A stretch of 41,994 bases of DNA from CAYSDL01 sp964429875 (GTDB taxonomy: Bacteria; Fidelibacterota; Marinisomatia; SCGC-AAA003-L08; D37C17): contig CAYSDL010000011.1 in the NCBI GenBank assembly GCA_964429875.1, positions 1 through 41,994 of the forward strand, in the 5' to 3' direction. A model generated the notes under the pieces. It saw only the letters and a program-made list of their open reading frames with translations, was not told the origin of the DNA and searched no databases. Positions 8,056-16,544 of the stretch are shown one piece after another. Position 1 is the first letter of the stretch; every line of letters starts with the position of its first letter. A program made the translations under genes and the position numbers.

Positions 8056-10953
8056 ATGAAAATAATAAATAAATTTACTTTTTTATTCGTAGCTTTTAGT
8101 TTTATTCTTTGTGAAACAATCGATAGCGATAAAGCAATTCGAATTGCTGAAAATTTTTATTTTTACAAAAATGACCCGAGGAGTAATGAGTTTAGTTACC
8201 AAAACATAAATTTATATAATCATAATGATAAAAATATTTTTTATGTAGTTTCATTAGATCCCAAAGGCTTTATATTAATATCTTCTGATGATTTAGTCAT
8301 GCCTATACTAGGTTACAGCTTTAATGAAAATTTTAATTTCGAAGATGTTCCTACAAATATTGATTATTTATTTACTCTTTATTCTAATGAAATTGATGAA
8401 CAAAGAAGAGAAAATATATCTAATACAGAAATTATAACCGAATGGCAGAAGTTTTCATCCTCTGTTGGCTTTGAAGGAGAAACAAGAACCGTCTCTCCAT
8501 TAATCTCAGCTAGGTTTGATCAAGGTAGCGCATGGAATGATATGTGCCCTGAAGATCAAGATGGTCCAGGGGGGAATGTTCTTGTTGGATGTGTTGCAGT
8601 ATCGATGGCTCAAGTTATGCATTATTGGTCATATCCCGAGATTGGCTATGGATCACATGGATACAACCATTGGGAATATGGTTATCAATATGCAGATTTT
8701 GGAAACTCATTTTATGACTATAGTAATATGGAAAATAATTATGCAACAACAGAATCTCAAGAATTATTATATCACTGTGGTGTGGCCGTAAATATGGGCT
8801 ATGGCACAGATGGATCAGGAGCACAGGTTTTTGGTGGGAATCCTTCAACATATCATGCTATGAGAAATTACTTTCTATTTAAAAACAGTATGGACCAAGT
8901 TGAGCCTTGGCAATATAGCACAAGTGAATATAGGACTCTCCTCCAAAATGAATTAAATAATAATAGACCTATAATATATGTTGGATATTCAAATGATGGA
9001 GGGCACGCATGGAACATTGATGGATATGACGGAGATTATTTTCATAATAATTGGGGCTGGGGTGGCTCACAGAATGGTTATTTTTTACTTAGTTCTTTAA
9101 ATGGATTTAATTCAAGCCAAGGAGCCTTAATAAATATAGAGCCAGAGAGTTTAAATAATCCAAATATTGTTCTACAAGAGTACATGTATGAAGAAAATGA
9201 AGGTGATGGTGATAATGTTGTAAATCCTGGTGAAACTATTGATTTAATAATTACAGTTGAGAATCTTATTCCATGGGATGACGCAGAAAGTACAGACATG
9301 ATTCTAAGCACACAAGATCCAGATTTGAATATTATAAATGATTATGTAACTTTTAATAATCTTGATGCAGGAGATAGCTATACTAATTCTATAGCTCCTT
9401 TTACTATTGAAGTATCACCCACTATTAACTTAGCTAATCATCAAATGCAATTAAACATAATATCGATTGGTATTAATGGTGAATTTGATGAAAATGAATT
9501 CTTCATAGATATAAAGGTAAACTTGGAGCAAGTTGGATTTCCATATACTTTAACTCTACAAGATGAATCAGATCAAGATTATGATGTAATTACAATAGTA
9601 AAATCTTCACCATTGCTTGAAGATATAAATAATGATGGAACCCCTGAAATTTTCTTTGGGGATGAAAATGGTTTTTTCCATGGGATAAATTCACATGGAA
9701 ATACATTAAATGGATTTCCTTATCAAATACCAGGTGAAGGTGGGAAAAAAATATGGGGTTCTCCTGTATCAGGAGATATTGATAATGATGGTGAAATAGA
9801 AATTGTATTCACTTCAGAAAATAAACATTGCTATATCATTGATGAATATGGAAATATTGAGTTAGATTTTGAGACTGAACAATTCCTAATGGCAACTCCT
9901 TCTTTATCCAATTTAGATACTGACGATGATTTAGAAATAGTCTTTTATGGATTTTCAAGTTCTGGGGATGTATATGCAATCAATCATAATGGTACATATG
10001 TTCAAAACTTTCCTGTTGATTTAAATGAAAAAATAACCAAAGGTGGTGCTATTTATGATGTAGACAACAATGGGAAGGATGATATAATTGTTGCTACAGA
10101 AAATGAAAAACTCATTACAATAATATATGATAATGGTGAATTAGAAAATATTTATCAATCAGAAGATAAATTTAAATCAGCTCCATCAGTAATAGATCAT
10201 AATGGAAATATTATTATAACAGCTGGAGATGAAGGTGGAAATTTTTATGGAATAAATATTGATGGAACAGTAGAATTTATAATTACAACAAATGATAATG
10301 TAAGATCATCTGCAGGATTTATTGAAATCAACAATCAATTAGCAATATTTTTTGGATCAGAAGATGGATATATATACGGTATAGATATATATGGAAATAA
10401 TTTAGATGGATGGCCAGTTAACATAAATGAATTAACAAATACATCAAATGAACTGAAAATAAATTCTTCTCCAATTTTTGCTGACCTAGATAATGATATG
10501 GATGCTGAGTTAATTACAGCATCAGAAGAAGGATATATAATAATATTGCATCTTGATGGAACACCATATGAAAATTATCCAATAAAATTTAACTATGGTT
10601 TTGAAAGCTCACCTACTGTCTTTGATATAGATAGCGATAATGATCAAGAAATCATAATTGGAACATTGCAAAATTTAAGCGTAATAGATATAAAAGAAAC
10701 TTCAATGCAGGACCAATATTACTGGTATACATATCGTGGAGACAATAAAAGAACAGGAAGCTATATTACTAGTAGTAATTTAGTTGGTGATGTGAATTAT
10801 GATGGTGTCTTGAATATACAAGATATTGTAATATTAGTAAATATGATTTTTGGAACAGCTGATACAAATATAAATGCAGATTTAAATAATGACAACTCTA
10901 TTGATGTATTAGATGTTGTTCAATTAGTTAACATTATATTAGATGTATTTTAA
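8056..10953 (+). CDS. Secreted C10 (streptopain-like) cysteine protease with FG-GAP repeats and dockerin-like module
   Basis: This 965-residue protein has a signal peptide and an N-terminal inhibitory prodomain typical of C10 peptidases. The catalytic Cys lies in V-G-C-V-A-V-S-M-A-Q-V-M-H-Y-W (about residue 179) and the catalytic His in G-G-H-A-W-N-I-D-G-Y (about residue 317), followed by the family's N-N-W-G-W-G-G. A beta domain, several FG-GAP-like blades (D-I-N-N-D-G-T-P-E-I-F-F-G) and a C-terminal dockerin-like pair make up the rest. No T9SS domain is visible. The ATG at 8056 is chosen over the one at 8050 because GAAGGA ends at 8050, giving a five-base spacing. It is the only plus-strand gene in the first 29 kb. 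Confidence 0.9.
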   Translation: MKIINKFTFLFVAFSFILCETIDSDKAIRIAENFYFYKNDPRSNEFSYQNINLYNHNDKNIFYVVSLDPKGFILISSDDLVMPILGYSFNENFNFEDVPTNIDYLFTLYSNEIDEQRRENISNTEIITEWQKFSSSVGFEGETRTVSPLISARFDQGSAWNDMCPEDQDGPGGNVLVGCVAVSMAQVMHYWSYPEIGYGSHGYNHWEYGYQYADFGNSFYDYSNMENNYATTESQELLYHCGVAVNMGYGTDGSGAQVFGGNPSTYHAMRNYFLFKNSMDQVEPWQYSTSEYRTLLQNELNNNRPIIYVGYSNDGGHAWNIDGYDGDYFHNNWGWGGSQNGYFLLSSLNGFNSSQGALINIEPESLNNPNIVLQEYMYEENEGDGDNVVNPGETIDLIITVENLIPWDDAESTDMILSTQDPDLNIINDYVTFNNLDAGDSYTNSIAPFTIEVSPTINLANHQMQLNIISIGINGEFDENEFFIDIKVNLEQVGFPYTLTLQDESDQDYDVITIVKSSPLLEDINNDGTPEIFFGDENGFFHGINSHGNTLNGFPYQIPGEGGKKIWGSPVSGDIDNDGEIEIVFTSENKHCYIIDEYGNIELDFETEQFLMATPSLSNLDTDDDLEIVFYGFSSSGDVYAINHNGTYVQNFPVDLNEKITKGGAIYDVDNNGKDDIIVATENEKLITIIYDNGELENIYQSEDKFKSAPSVIDHNGNIIITAGDEGGNFYGINIDGTVEFIITTNDNVRSSAGFIEINNQLAIFFGSEDGYIYGIDIYGNNLDGWPVNINELTNTSNELKINSSPIFADLDNDMDAELITASEEGYIIILHLDGTPYENYPIKFNYGFESSPTVFDIDSDNDQEIIIGTLQNLSVIDIKETSMQDQYYWYTYRGDNKRTGSYITSSNLVGDVNYDGVLNIQDIVILVNMIFGTADTNINADLNNDNSIDVLDVVQLVNIILDVF

Positions 10954-10959
10954 AATTGC

Positions 10960-10983
10960 AGAGCATCAAATTAATGATGCTCT
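10960..10983. terminator. Hairpin between convergent genes, probable bidirectional terminator
   Basis: A perfect 9-base-pair inverted repeat, AGAGCATCA and TGATGCTCT with a 6-base loop, starts 7 bases after the stop of the C10 protease gene. It lies just before the 3' end of the opposing gene. The flanks are T-rich on the minus-strand reading and moderately T-rich further along on the plus strand, so it could serve both genes. Confidence 0.65.
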
Positions 10984-10994
10984 ACAAAGAAGAT

Positions 10995-11495
10995 TTATTT
11001 TTTATCTTTACTTTCAACCTTTTCAGAATTAGACTTTTTTTCTAAAGAAGAAGCAGGAGATTTTTTAGTAGTTTTTTTAACTGGACTTTTATTAATGTAA
11101 TTTACTTTTTCAGGTTTCTTTTTAGAAAGATTTTCATCTTTTTTTGCAGCTTTAAGTTTTTTAGGTTTATTTAAATCCTTAAGTCCATACTTTTCTTTTA
11201 AAGAATTCCTTTTTTCAACAAATTGTTTTTTCAGGATCTCAATATTAGAATCCTTTTGTTGCTTTAATTCGTTGATTCGAATTTTATAGTTACTTTGAAT
11301 TTCATTTCTTTGTTCTTCAAATTCCATTCTTAACTGCTCTAAAGCTTTCTTTAGTTCGGGGTTATTGATATTATTATCATCAACTTCCCATAACTTAACA
11401 GCATCTGGTTTAACATCAGTGATAACAGCATGATTTTTTTGAGAAAAAGAAAATGATACTGCAATAATTAATAATAAATGTTTATAAGAATTCAT
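10995..11495 (-). CDS. Exported coiled-coil, lysine-rich protein of unknown function
   Basis: This 166-residue protein has a signal peptide ending near S-F-S-F-S-Q. A charged helical segment (about residues 45-105) is rich in E, Q, K and L, as expected for a coiled coil. The tail is low-complexity and very rich in K, S and P. The ATG at 11495 is preferred over an adjacent TTG because AAAGGAG stands 5 bases upstream of it. No known family is recognised. The gene follows recA on the same strand but is separated by 219 bases and a terminator, so it is probably a separate unit. A periplasmic structural or cell-wall-interacting role is possible but unproven. Confidence 0.65.
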   Translation of the reverse strand: MNSYKHLLLIIAVSFSFSQKNHAVITDVKPDAVKLWEVDDNNINNPELKKALEQLRMEFEEQRNEIQSNYKIRINELKQQKDSNIEILKKQFVEKRNSLKEKYGLKDLNKPKKLKAAKKDENLSKKKPEKVNYINKSPVKKTTKKSPASSLEKKSNSEKVESKDKK

Positions 11496-11567
11496 CAATT
11501 CTCCTTTAATTGTTTATATATTAGACAACGAAATCGCAAAAAAGTTAATGAATATTTTTCTAAAAGT

Positions 11568-11593
11568 AAAGAACTCCCTTACGGGAGCTCTTT
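11568..11593 (-). terminator. Rho-independent terminator after lexA-recA
   Basis: Read on the minus strand, AAAGAGCTCCC and GGGAGTTCTTT form an 11-base-pair stem closed by a GTAA (GNRA-type) tetraloop and followed by a T-rich tract. One position is a G-U pair on the minus-strand RNA but an A-C mismatch on the plus strand, which fixes the direction. It lies about 120 bases after the recA stop; the stretch 11594-11714 holds no gene. Confidence 0.75.
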
Positions 11594-11714
11594 AATTTCA
11601 ATATTTCAAGGTTAATGAGGAGTAAGAAGCAGGATGAGATATACTCAAATCTTACAACTAAAATATATATTATATAATTATATTAAATTATGACCACCAT
11701 CACTTTTTATTAAT

Positions 11715-12716
11715 TTAATTATATCCTAGAAATGATCTCACTTTTTTTTCAATAGATTCACGTAATTTTTTATTTTCAGATAGTATGACTCTAAGATTTT
11801 CTCGTCCCTGTGCTACTTTTTCATTATTAAAAGAAAACCAGGATCCAGATTGATTAATTATTTCACCTTGAAGTGCATTTTCAATTAAATCACCCTCATA
11901 TGAAATACCTTTACCATAGAGTATATCAAAATATACTTTTGTAAACGGTGGCGCCAATTTATTTTTAGCTACTTTTACAACAGTTTTATTTCCAATAACT
12001 CTATCTCCATCTTTTATTTGACTTACTCTTCTTATCTCCAATCTAAGAGAAGAATAGAATTTTAGTGCATTACCTCCAGTGGTTGTTTCAGGGTTCCCAA
12101 ACATAATACCTATTTTATGTCTAATTTGATTAATAAAAATAACACATGTTTTTGATTTACTAACTATGCTCGTTAATTTTCTCATAGCTTGAGACATTAA
12201 ACGTGCCTGAAGCCCCATATGTGAATCACCCATTAAACCCTCAAGCTCAGCTTTTGGAACAAGCGCTGCAACTGAATCAACAACAATAACATCCAGTTCA
12301 CCACTTTTTATCAATGCTTCAGTGATTTCTAATGCTTGTTCACCATCATCAGGTTGAGATAAGTATAAATTATCAGTATCTACACCTAAATTTTTTGCAT
12401 ATGATGGATCTAATGCATGTTCTACATCAATGAATGCAGCTGTACCATTATTTTTTTGTGCTTCAGCAATTATATGCAATGTTAAAGTCGTTTTTCCAGA
12501 TGATTCTGGTCCATATATTTCAACTATTCTACCCTTGGGCACACCACCAATGCCAACAGCCGTATCTAGCGATAATGATCCTGTTGATATAACTTCAATA
12601 TTTTTTGTAAGATTTTTTTTATCACCTAAACGCATAATAGCGTTTGGATCTTTTGTTTGTTTTTTTATTTTTTCTATTACTAAATCTAATGTTTTATTAC
12701 CATTTTTTTTACTCAT
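11715..12716 (-). CDS. recA: Recombinase RecA
   Basis: RecA forms ATP-dependent filaments on single-stranded DNA, drives strand exchange and stimulates LexA self-cleavage. The 333-residue protein shows the Walker A motif G-P-E-S-S-G-K-T (residues 69-76), Walker B V-I-V-V-D-S-V, and the conserved segments N-Q-I-R and G-G-N-A-L-K-F-Y. It ends at F-L-G-Y-N and lacks the acidic tail of the 353-residue E. coli protein. The ATG is preceded by GGAG with 5 bases of spacing. It lies 14 bases after lexA, so the two form one SOS operon, probably controlled by the operator before lexA. Confidence 0.98.
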   Translation of the reverse strand: MSKKNGNKTLDLVIEKIKKQTKDPNAIMRLGDKKNLTKNIEVISTGSLSLDTAVGIGGVPKGRIVEIYGPESSGKTTLTLHIIAEAQKNNGTAAFIDVEHALDPSYAKNLGVDTDNLYLSQPDDGEQALEITEALIKSGELDVIVVDSVAALVPKAELEGLMGDSHMGLQARLMSQAMRKLTSIVSKSKTCVIFINQIRHKIGIMFGNPETTTGGNALKFYSSLRLEIRRVSQIKDGDRVIGNKTVVKVAKNKLAPPFTKVYFDILYGKGISYEGDLIENALQGEIINQSGSWFSFNNEKVAQGRENLRVILSENKKLRESIEKKVRSFLGYN

Positions 12717-12730
12717 TCGATCTCCATTGA

Positions 12731-13327
12731 TTAATTGAATTGCCTAAAAACACCTAAAACTTTTCCCTGTATAATTAAATCATCATCTGCAGTTACATTT
12801 ATTATTTCATAATCATCATTTCTGGGATGTAATTCTATTCCATTTGATCCAATATAATATCTTTTTAATGTAGCTTCCCCATTAATTAGTGCAACTACAG
12901 TTTCTCCTTCTTGAGCTAAATTTATTTTTTGAATAACAACATAGTCACCATCTAAAATACCGTCATTTTTCATTGAATCGCCATTTACTTTCAGAGCATA
13001 GCTACCATCTTTAGATAATGATGGTGGCACTTCAATATATTCTTTATTATCAAATATATCTAAAGGCATCCCCGCTGAAACCATCCCTAATAATGGTAAT
13101 TGATTTGTGATTTTTTCTTCCAGCACTGATAGTGCCCTTTTACCATTATATCCTTTTACTCTTTCTATCAACCCTTCTTTTTCTAATTCAACTATATACC
13201 AATTCACTGTTCCCAATGAACTAAACTTAAGACCTTTCATTATTTCAACAAATGTTGGAGGTCGTTCATTCTTTGTCGTAAAACTTTTAATATACTCTAC
13301 AAATTTTTGTTTTTTTGGTGATAACAT
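12731..13327 (-). CDS. lexA: SOS repressor LexA
   Basis: LexA represses DNA-damage genes and cleaves itself when RecA filaments form. The 198-residue protein has an N-terminal winged helix (P-P-T-F-V-E-I-M-K-G-L), the Ala85-Gly86 cleavage site in V-S-A-G-M-P-L, and the catalytic pair Ser118 (G-D-S-M-K) and Lys155 (A-T-L-K-R-Y). All residues needed for self-cleavage are present. The ribosome site is weak. It heads a lexA-recA operon. Two tandem palindrome-like sites lie immediately upstream of the start, suggesting autoregulation. Confidence 0.97.
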   Translation of the reverse strand: MLSPKKQKFVEYIKSFTTKNERPPTFVEIMKGLKFSSLGTVNWYIVELEKEGLIERVKGYNGKRALSVLEEKITNQLPLLGMVSAGMPLDIFDNKEYIEVPPSLSKDGSYALKVNGDSMKNDGILDGDYVVIQKINLAQEGETVVALINGEATLKRYYIGSNGIELHPRNDDYEIINVTADDDLIIQGKVLGVFRQFN

Positions 13328-13330
13328 TAT

Positions 13331-13351
13331 ATACCCGTAAGTTACTCGTAA
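13331..13351 (-). promoter_or_regulatory. Candidate tandem LexA operator upstream of lexA-recA
   Basis: Two copies of an 11-base unit, ACTTACGAGTA and ACTTACGGGTA on the minus strand, stand head to tail 3 to 24 bases upstream of the lexA ATG. One contains the perfect palindrome TTAC-GA-GTAA (13342-13351); the other is TTAC-GG-GTAT (13331-13340). The 11-base period places both on one face of the helix. The position suits lexA autorepression. The motif differs from the E. coli and B. subtilis SOS boxes, so the assignment is inference. Confidence 0.5.
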
Positions 13352-13390
13352 GTATATTAAAGCTAATAGTATATTAACTGCAAGCTTTTT

Positions 13391-14626
13391 TTATTTACTA
13401 GAGATTATTAGCTTTCGCAGCATATTTAAAGCGACATGTGATGCTACTTTTCTATGAATATCTCTTTTAGGAGGAAGGAGAAATTTCCTTGTAATAAACT
13501 TATCTAAATAACTTACTGTAATGTATACAAGCCCAACTGGTTTATCTTTACTTCCACCTTCTGGCCCTGAAATCCCAGTAGTTGAGATTGCAGATACAGA
13601 TCCCGAAATATCCTTAATATTTTCACACATTTCTTTAGATACTTCCTTACTGACTGCACCATATTTGATTATTTTTCTTTCATTAACATTCAATAAGTTT
13701 TTTTTCATATCATTACTGTATGCCACTAACCCACCTAAAAAGAACCCAGAGCTTCCTGGCGTATCTGTAATTAGCTTAGCTATAAGACCACCAGTGCAAG
13801 ACTCTGCAACTGATAGCGTTATATTGTACTGATCAAGCAAACCATTAATTATTTCACCAATAGTATCATCATTAAACCCATATACATATTTAGAAATTTG
13901 ATTGACAATTTCATTTTTATACACAGCAAGACTTTTAGTTTTATTTTTTTTTGAAAAAACTCTTATATCAACTCCATGATAATGAGGCAAAAATGCTAAT
14001 CTAATATGTTCTGAATGTTTTTTTATAAAAGGAGATAATAGCTTTGATAATTTACTTTCATAAACTCCTGTTGTAAGTATTGTAAAAAAATTATTTTCTA
14101 TTTTTTTAAACTGATTTAAAAATTTAGGCATTATCTCATTTTCCATCATTCCTTGCATCTCTCTGGGAACACCAGGAAGAACAAATATCTTACTTTGAGA
14201 AAAATGAATATACATACCCAAAGCAGATCCATACATATTGTTAATTTTTTTTGAACAAGCAAGGATCTGAGATTGAGATTTTTGTGCTTCCTCAAATTTA
14301 ATACCTCGTTTTGAAAACTTTTTTTTTAAACTTTTATGATGCGTTTTATCAAACTTATAGGTAGTCTCAAAATATTCAAGAAGAGATTTTTTAGTAATAT
14401 CATCATGTGTTGGGCCAAGTCCTCCTGTTATAAAAATAATAGGACATTCATCAAGAATAAATTCATCAAGCGTTTTTTTTATTTCACTAGGACTATCTCC
14501 AATTGTAATAGTTTTATATATATTTATATTATAATCTGAAATAAATTGAGAAATCCACCCTGAATTACTATCAACAGTATAGCCCTGAATCAATTCATCA
14601 CCAATGGCAATTATTGCAGCATTCAT
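13391..14626 (-). CDS. cinA: CinA family protein (nicotinamide-nucleotide amidase)
   Basis: The 411-residue protein has the two standard CinA domains. The N-terminal MoaB/MoeA-like domain shows G-D-E-L-I-Q-G and T-G-G-L-G-P-T-H-D-D, and V-L-P-G-V-P-R-E-M. The C-terminal PncC-type domain shows the nucleophile region A-E-S-C-T-G-G and T-G-I-S-G-P-E-G-G. The family pyrophosphorylyses ADP-ribose-type compounds and deamidates nicotinamide mononucleotide in NAD recycling. Its ATG overlaps the pgpA stop by four bases (ATGA), so it is co-translated with pgpA. It lies just upstream of lexA-recA; cinA next to recA is common in bacteria. Confidence 0.95.
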   Translation of the reverse strand: MNAAIIAIGDELIQGYTVDSNSGWISQFISDYNINIYKTITIGDSPSEIKKTLDEFILDECPIIFITGGLGPTHDDITKKSLLEYFETTYKFDKTHHKSLKKKFSKRGIKFEEAQKSQSQILACSKKINNMYGSALGMYIHFSQSKIFVLPGVPREMQGMMENEIMPKFLNQFKKIENNFFTILTTGVYESKLSKLLSPFIKKHSEHIRLAFLPHYHGVDIRVFSKKNKTKSLAVYKNEIVNQISKYVYGFNDDTIGEIINGLLDQYNITLSVAESCTGGLIAKLITDTPGSSGFFLGGLVAYSNDMKKNLLNVNERKIIKYGAVSKEVSKEMCENIKDISGSVSAISTTGISGPEGGSKDKPVGLVYITVSYLDKFITRKFLLPPKRDIHRKVASHVALNMLRKLIISSK

Positions 14627-15066
14627 AAATAAATATAACTAGTTACAATAATTAACGTTAAAAAACCACTAATAAGGTCATCTAAAACAACCCCTATTCC
14701 ACTACCGACATCCTGAGATTTATAAATTAAAGATGGTTTGAAAATATCAAAAAATCTAAAAAGGAAAAAGCAGAGCAAATAGTATGGTATTAATTTTGGT
14801 ATCATATATAATGCAATAATCATTCCAAACAATTCATCTAAAACAATATAAGAAGGATCTTTTACTTTAGTTATTTTTTCATAATAAAAACATAATGCAA
14901 AAGATAACATTCCTATTATTAATATAATTATTAATTGTAAATAATAAATATTTGGAACAAAATACCAAAATATTAATGTAATGAGACTCGCCAAAGTTCC
15001 TGGAGCAAGCTTTATTTCTCCAATATAAAATAACGAAAGAATAAATCTCACTAATTTAGGATTCAT
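14623..15066 (-). CDS. pgpA: Phosphatidylglycerophosphatase A
   Basis: PgpA removes the phosphate from phosphatidylglycerophosphate to give phosphatidylglycerol at the inner membrane. The 147-residue protein shows the family motifs K-L-A-P-G-T-L-A-S near residues 19-27, V-L-D-E-L-F-G-M, R-F-F-D-I-F-K-P and G-V-V-L-D-D-L-I-S-G, with several membrane helices. It overlaps pgsA by four bases (ATGA). PgsA and PgpA catalyse consecutive steps, so coupling makes biochemical sense. No Shine-Dalgarno sequence is visible, consistent with translational coupling. Confidence 0.95.
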   Translation of the reverse strand: MNPKLVRFILSLFYIGEIKLAPGTLASLITLIFWYFVPNIYYLQLIIILIIGMLSFALCFYYEKITKVKDPSYIVLDELFGMIIALYMIPKLIPYYLLCFFLFRFFDIFKPSLIYKSQDVGSGIGVVLDDLISGFLTLIIVTSYIYL

Positions 15067-15635
15067 TTTATTTTTTTTAAGTTAATAAACAAATAATGAA
15101 TACCAGTAACAACAGTAACTAAGACACATATCATCATTAATGTATTAATAAAATTAAATGAAAAAATATTATAACTATAAATAAGATTTGAATCAATAGT
15201 ATGAAAAAATAAAATTATATGAATTACAATGATTTGAAGTAATGTTTTTAATTTTCCATAATGACTTGTTTTCATAGATTTTTTTTTATATTTAATAAAA
15301 ACATACCTAAACAAAGTAATAATAACATCTCTTAAAACAATCACAGTAATCATCCAAAGCTCAATGTGATCACTGTAAAAATAATTTAGAACAAAAAAAG
15401 CAGATAGAATTAATATTTTATCAGCTACTGGATCAATAAATTTACCGATTTCTGTCACATAATTAAACCTCCTTGCTAAATAACCATCAAGGAAATCTGA
15501 CAAAGAACCAATAAAAAAAATTAAAATAGATATAATCTTAAAATAGAACGTATCAACTAAAATTAATATTACAAAAATAGGAGCAAGAATGATTCTAGAA
15601 AAAGATAAAAAATTGGGGATATACCTATATGGCAT
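15063..15635 (-). CDS. pgsA: CDP-diacylglycerol--glycerol-3-phosphate 3-phosphatidyltransferase
   Basis: PgsA makes phosphatidylglycerophosphate from CDP-diacylglycerol and glycerol-3-phosphate. The 190-residue membrane protein has the full CDP-alcohol phosphotransferase motif D-G-x2-A-R-x8-G-x3-D-x3-D at residues 50-72, within a set of hydrophobic helices. Its ATG overlaps the recR stop by one base (TAATG). It is directly followed by pgpA, the next enzyme of the pathway. Length is normal for the family. Confidence 0.95.
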   Translation of the reverse strand: MPYRYIPNFLSFSRIILAPIFVILILVDTFYFKIISILIFFIGSLSDFLDGYLARRFNYVTEIGKFIDPVADKILILSAFFVLNYFYSDHIELWMITVIVLRDVIITLFRYVFIKYKKKSMKTSHYGKLKTLLQIIVIHIILFFHTIDSNLIYSYNIFSFNFINTLMMICVLVTVVTGIHYLFINLKKIK

Positions 15636-16219
15636 TATTTTATTTGCACACGATCATTCATTGAATGTGTCAATGTAACTTGATCGATAAACTCAAGACT
15701 TGACCCTATTGGCACACCTCTAGCTAATCTTGATAATTTAATTTCATAACTTTCAAACAATTCTGACAAATATAAATTAGTCATATCACCCTCAGAAGAA
15801 GGATCAACAGCAACTATGATTTCTTCAACACCTTCTAGACGCTTTAACAATGTATCAAAATTCAGATGATCAGGAGCGACTCCATCCAAAGGTGATAGGA
15901 GACCACCTAAAACATGAAATTTACCTTCAAAACCAGATTTATCTATTAAAAAAACGTCTGTAGCATCTTCAACAACACAAATAATATTAGATGATCTATC
16001 TCTACATATATAGCATAGATCTTCGATAAAACAATGACACACACTACAAGTTTTTATATTTTCCTTAATTTGTTTTAATGTTTTAGAAAATTCAAAAACA
16101 TCATCAATGTTGGCTTTTAAGATAAATATTGATAATCTCTCAGCAGTTTTTTTACCTATACCAGGCAATTTTGAAAACTGCTTTATTAATTCTTCTAGTG
16201 AACTTGGAAGAACACTCAT
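15635..16219 (-). CDS. recR: Recombination mediator RecR
   Basis: RecR works with RecO and RecF to load RecA at gaps. The 194-residue protein has a helix-hairpin-helix (L-P-G-I-G-K-K-T-A-E-R), the four-cysteine zinc motif C-x2-C-x8-C-x2-C, and a Toprim domain with V-V-E-D and D-P-S-S-E-G-D. Length is normal. The start overlaps the ybaB stop by one base (TAATG). The dnaX-ybaB-recR order is a classic conserved arrangement. Confidence 0.97.
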   Translation of the reverse strand: MSVLPSSLEELIKQFSKLPGIGKKTAERLSIFILKANIDDVFEFSKTLKQIKENIKTCSVCHCFIEDLCYICRDRSSNIICVVEDATDVFLIDKSGFEGKFHVLGGLLSPLDGVAPDHLNFDTLLKRLEGVEEIIVAVDPSSEGDMTNLYLSELFESYEIKLSRLARGVPIGSSLEFIDQVTLTHSMNDRVQIK

Positions 16220-16536
16220 TAAAATCCAGGAATATTTGGCATTGCGCCACCAGTGATAGATTTCATTTTTTCTGCAGCTACTTTTTCAGCATTCTCCATT
16301 GCATTTTTCATTGCTCCCAAAACCATATCTTCTATCATTTCAATATCTTCAGATAAAATATCAGGGGAAATTTTGACTGATTTGACATCCTTCTTACCAT
16401 CAACAATAATTTTAATCACTCCTCCTCCAGAAGAACCTTCTATTTCTAAATTCTTCAGCTCTTCTTGTGCCTTATTGATATTTTTTTGCATCTGCTGAGC
16501 CTGCTTATATAAATTTCCCATTCCTTTGTTAAACAT
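16219..16536 (-). CDS. ybaB: YbaB/EbfC family nucleoid-associated protein
   Basis: The 105-residue protein matches the small YbaB/EbfC family of dimeric DNA-binding proteins: an N-terminal helix (M-G-N-L-Y-K-Q-A-Q-Q-M-Q-K), a central sheet (S-S-G-G-G-V-I-K-I-I-V-D-G) and a C-terminal helix ending in G-G-A-M-P-N-I-P-G-F. AGGAG lies 5 bases before the ATG. It sits 8 bases after dnaX and overlaps recR, matching the conserved dnaX-ybaB-recR cluster. Confidence 0.95.
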   Translation of the reverse strand: MFNKGMGNLYKQAQQMQKNINKAQEELKNLEIEGSSGGGVIKIIVDGKKDVKSVKISPDILSEDIEMIEDMVLGAMKNAMENAEKVAAEKMKSITGGAMPNIPGF

Positions 16537-16544
16537 ATGTTCTC

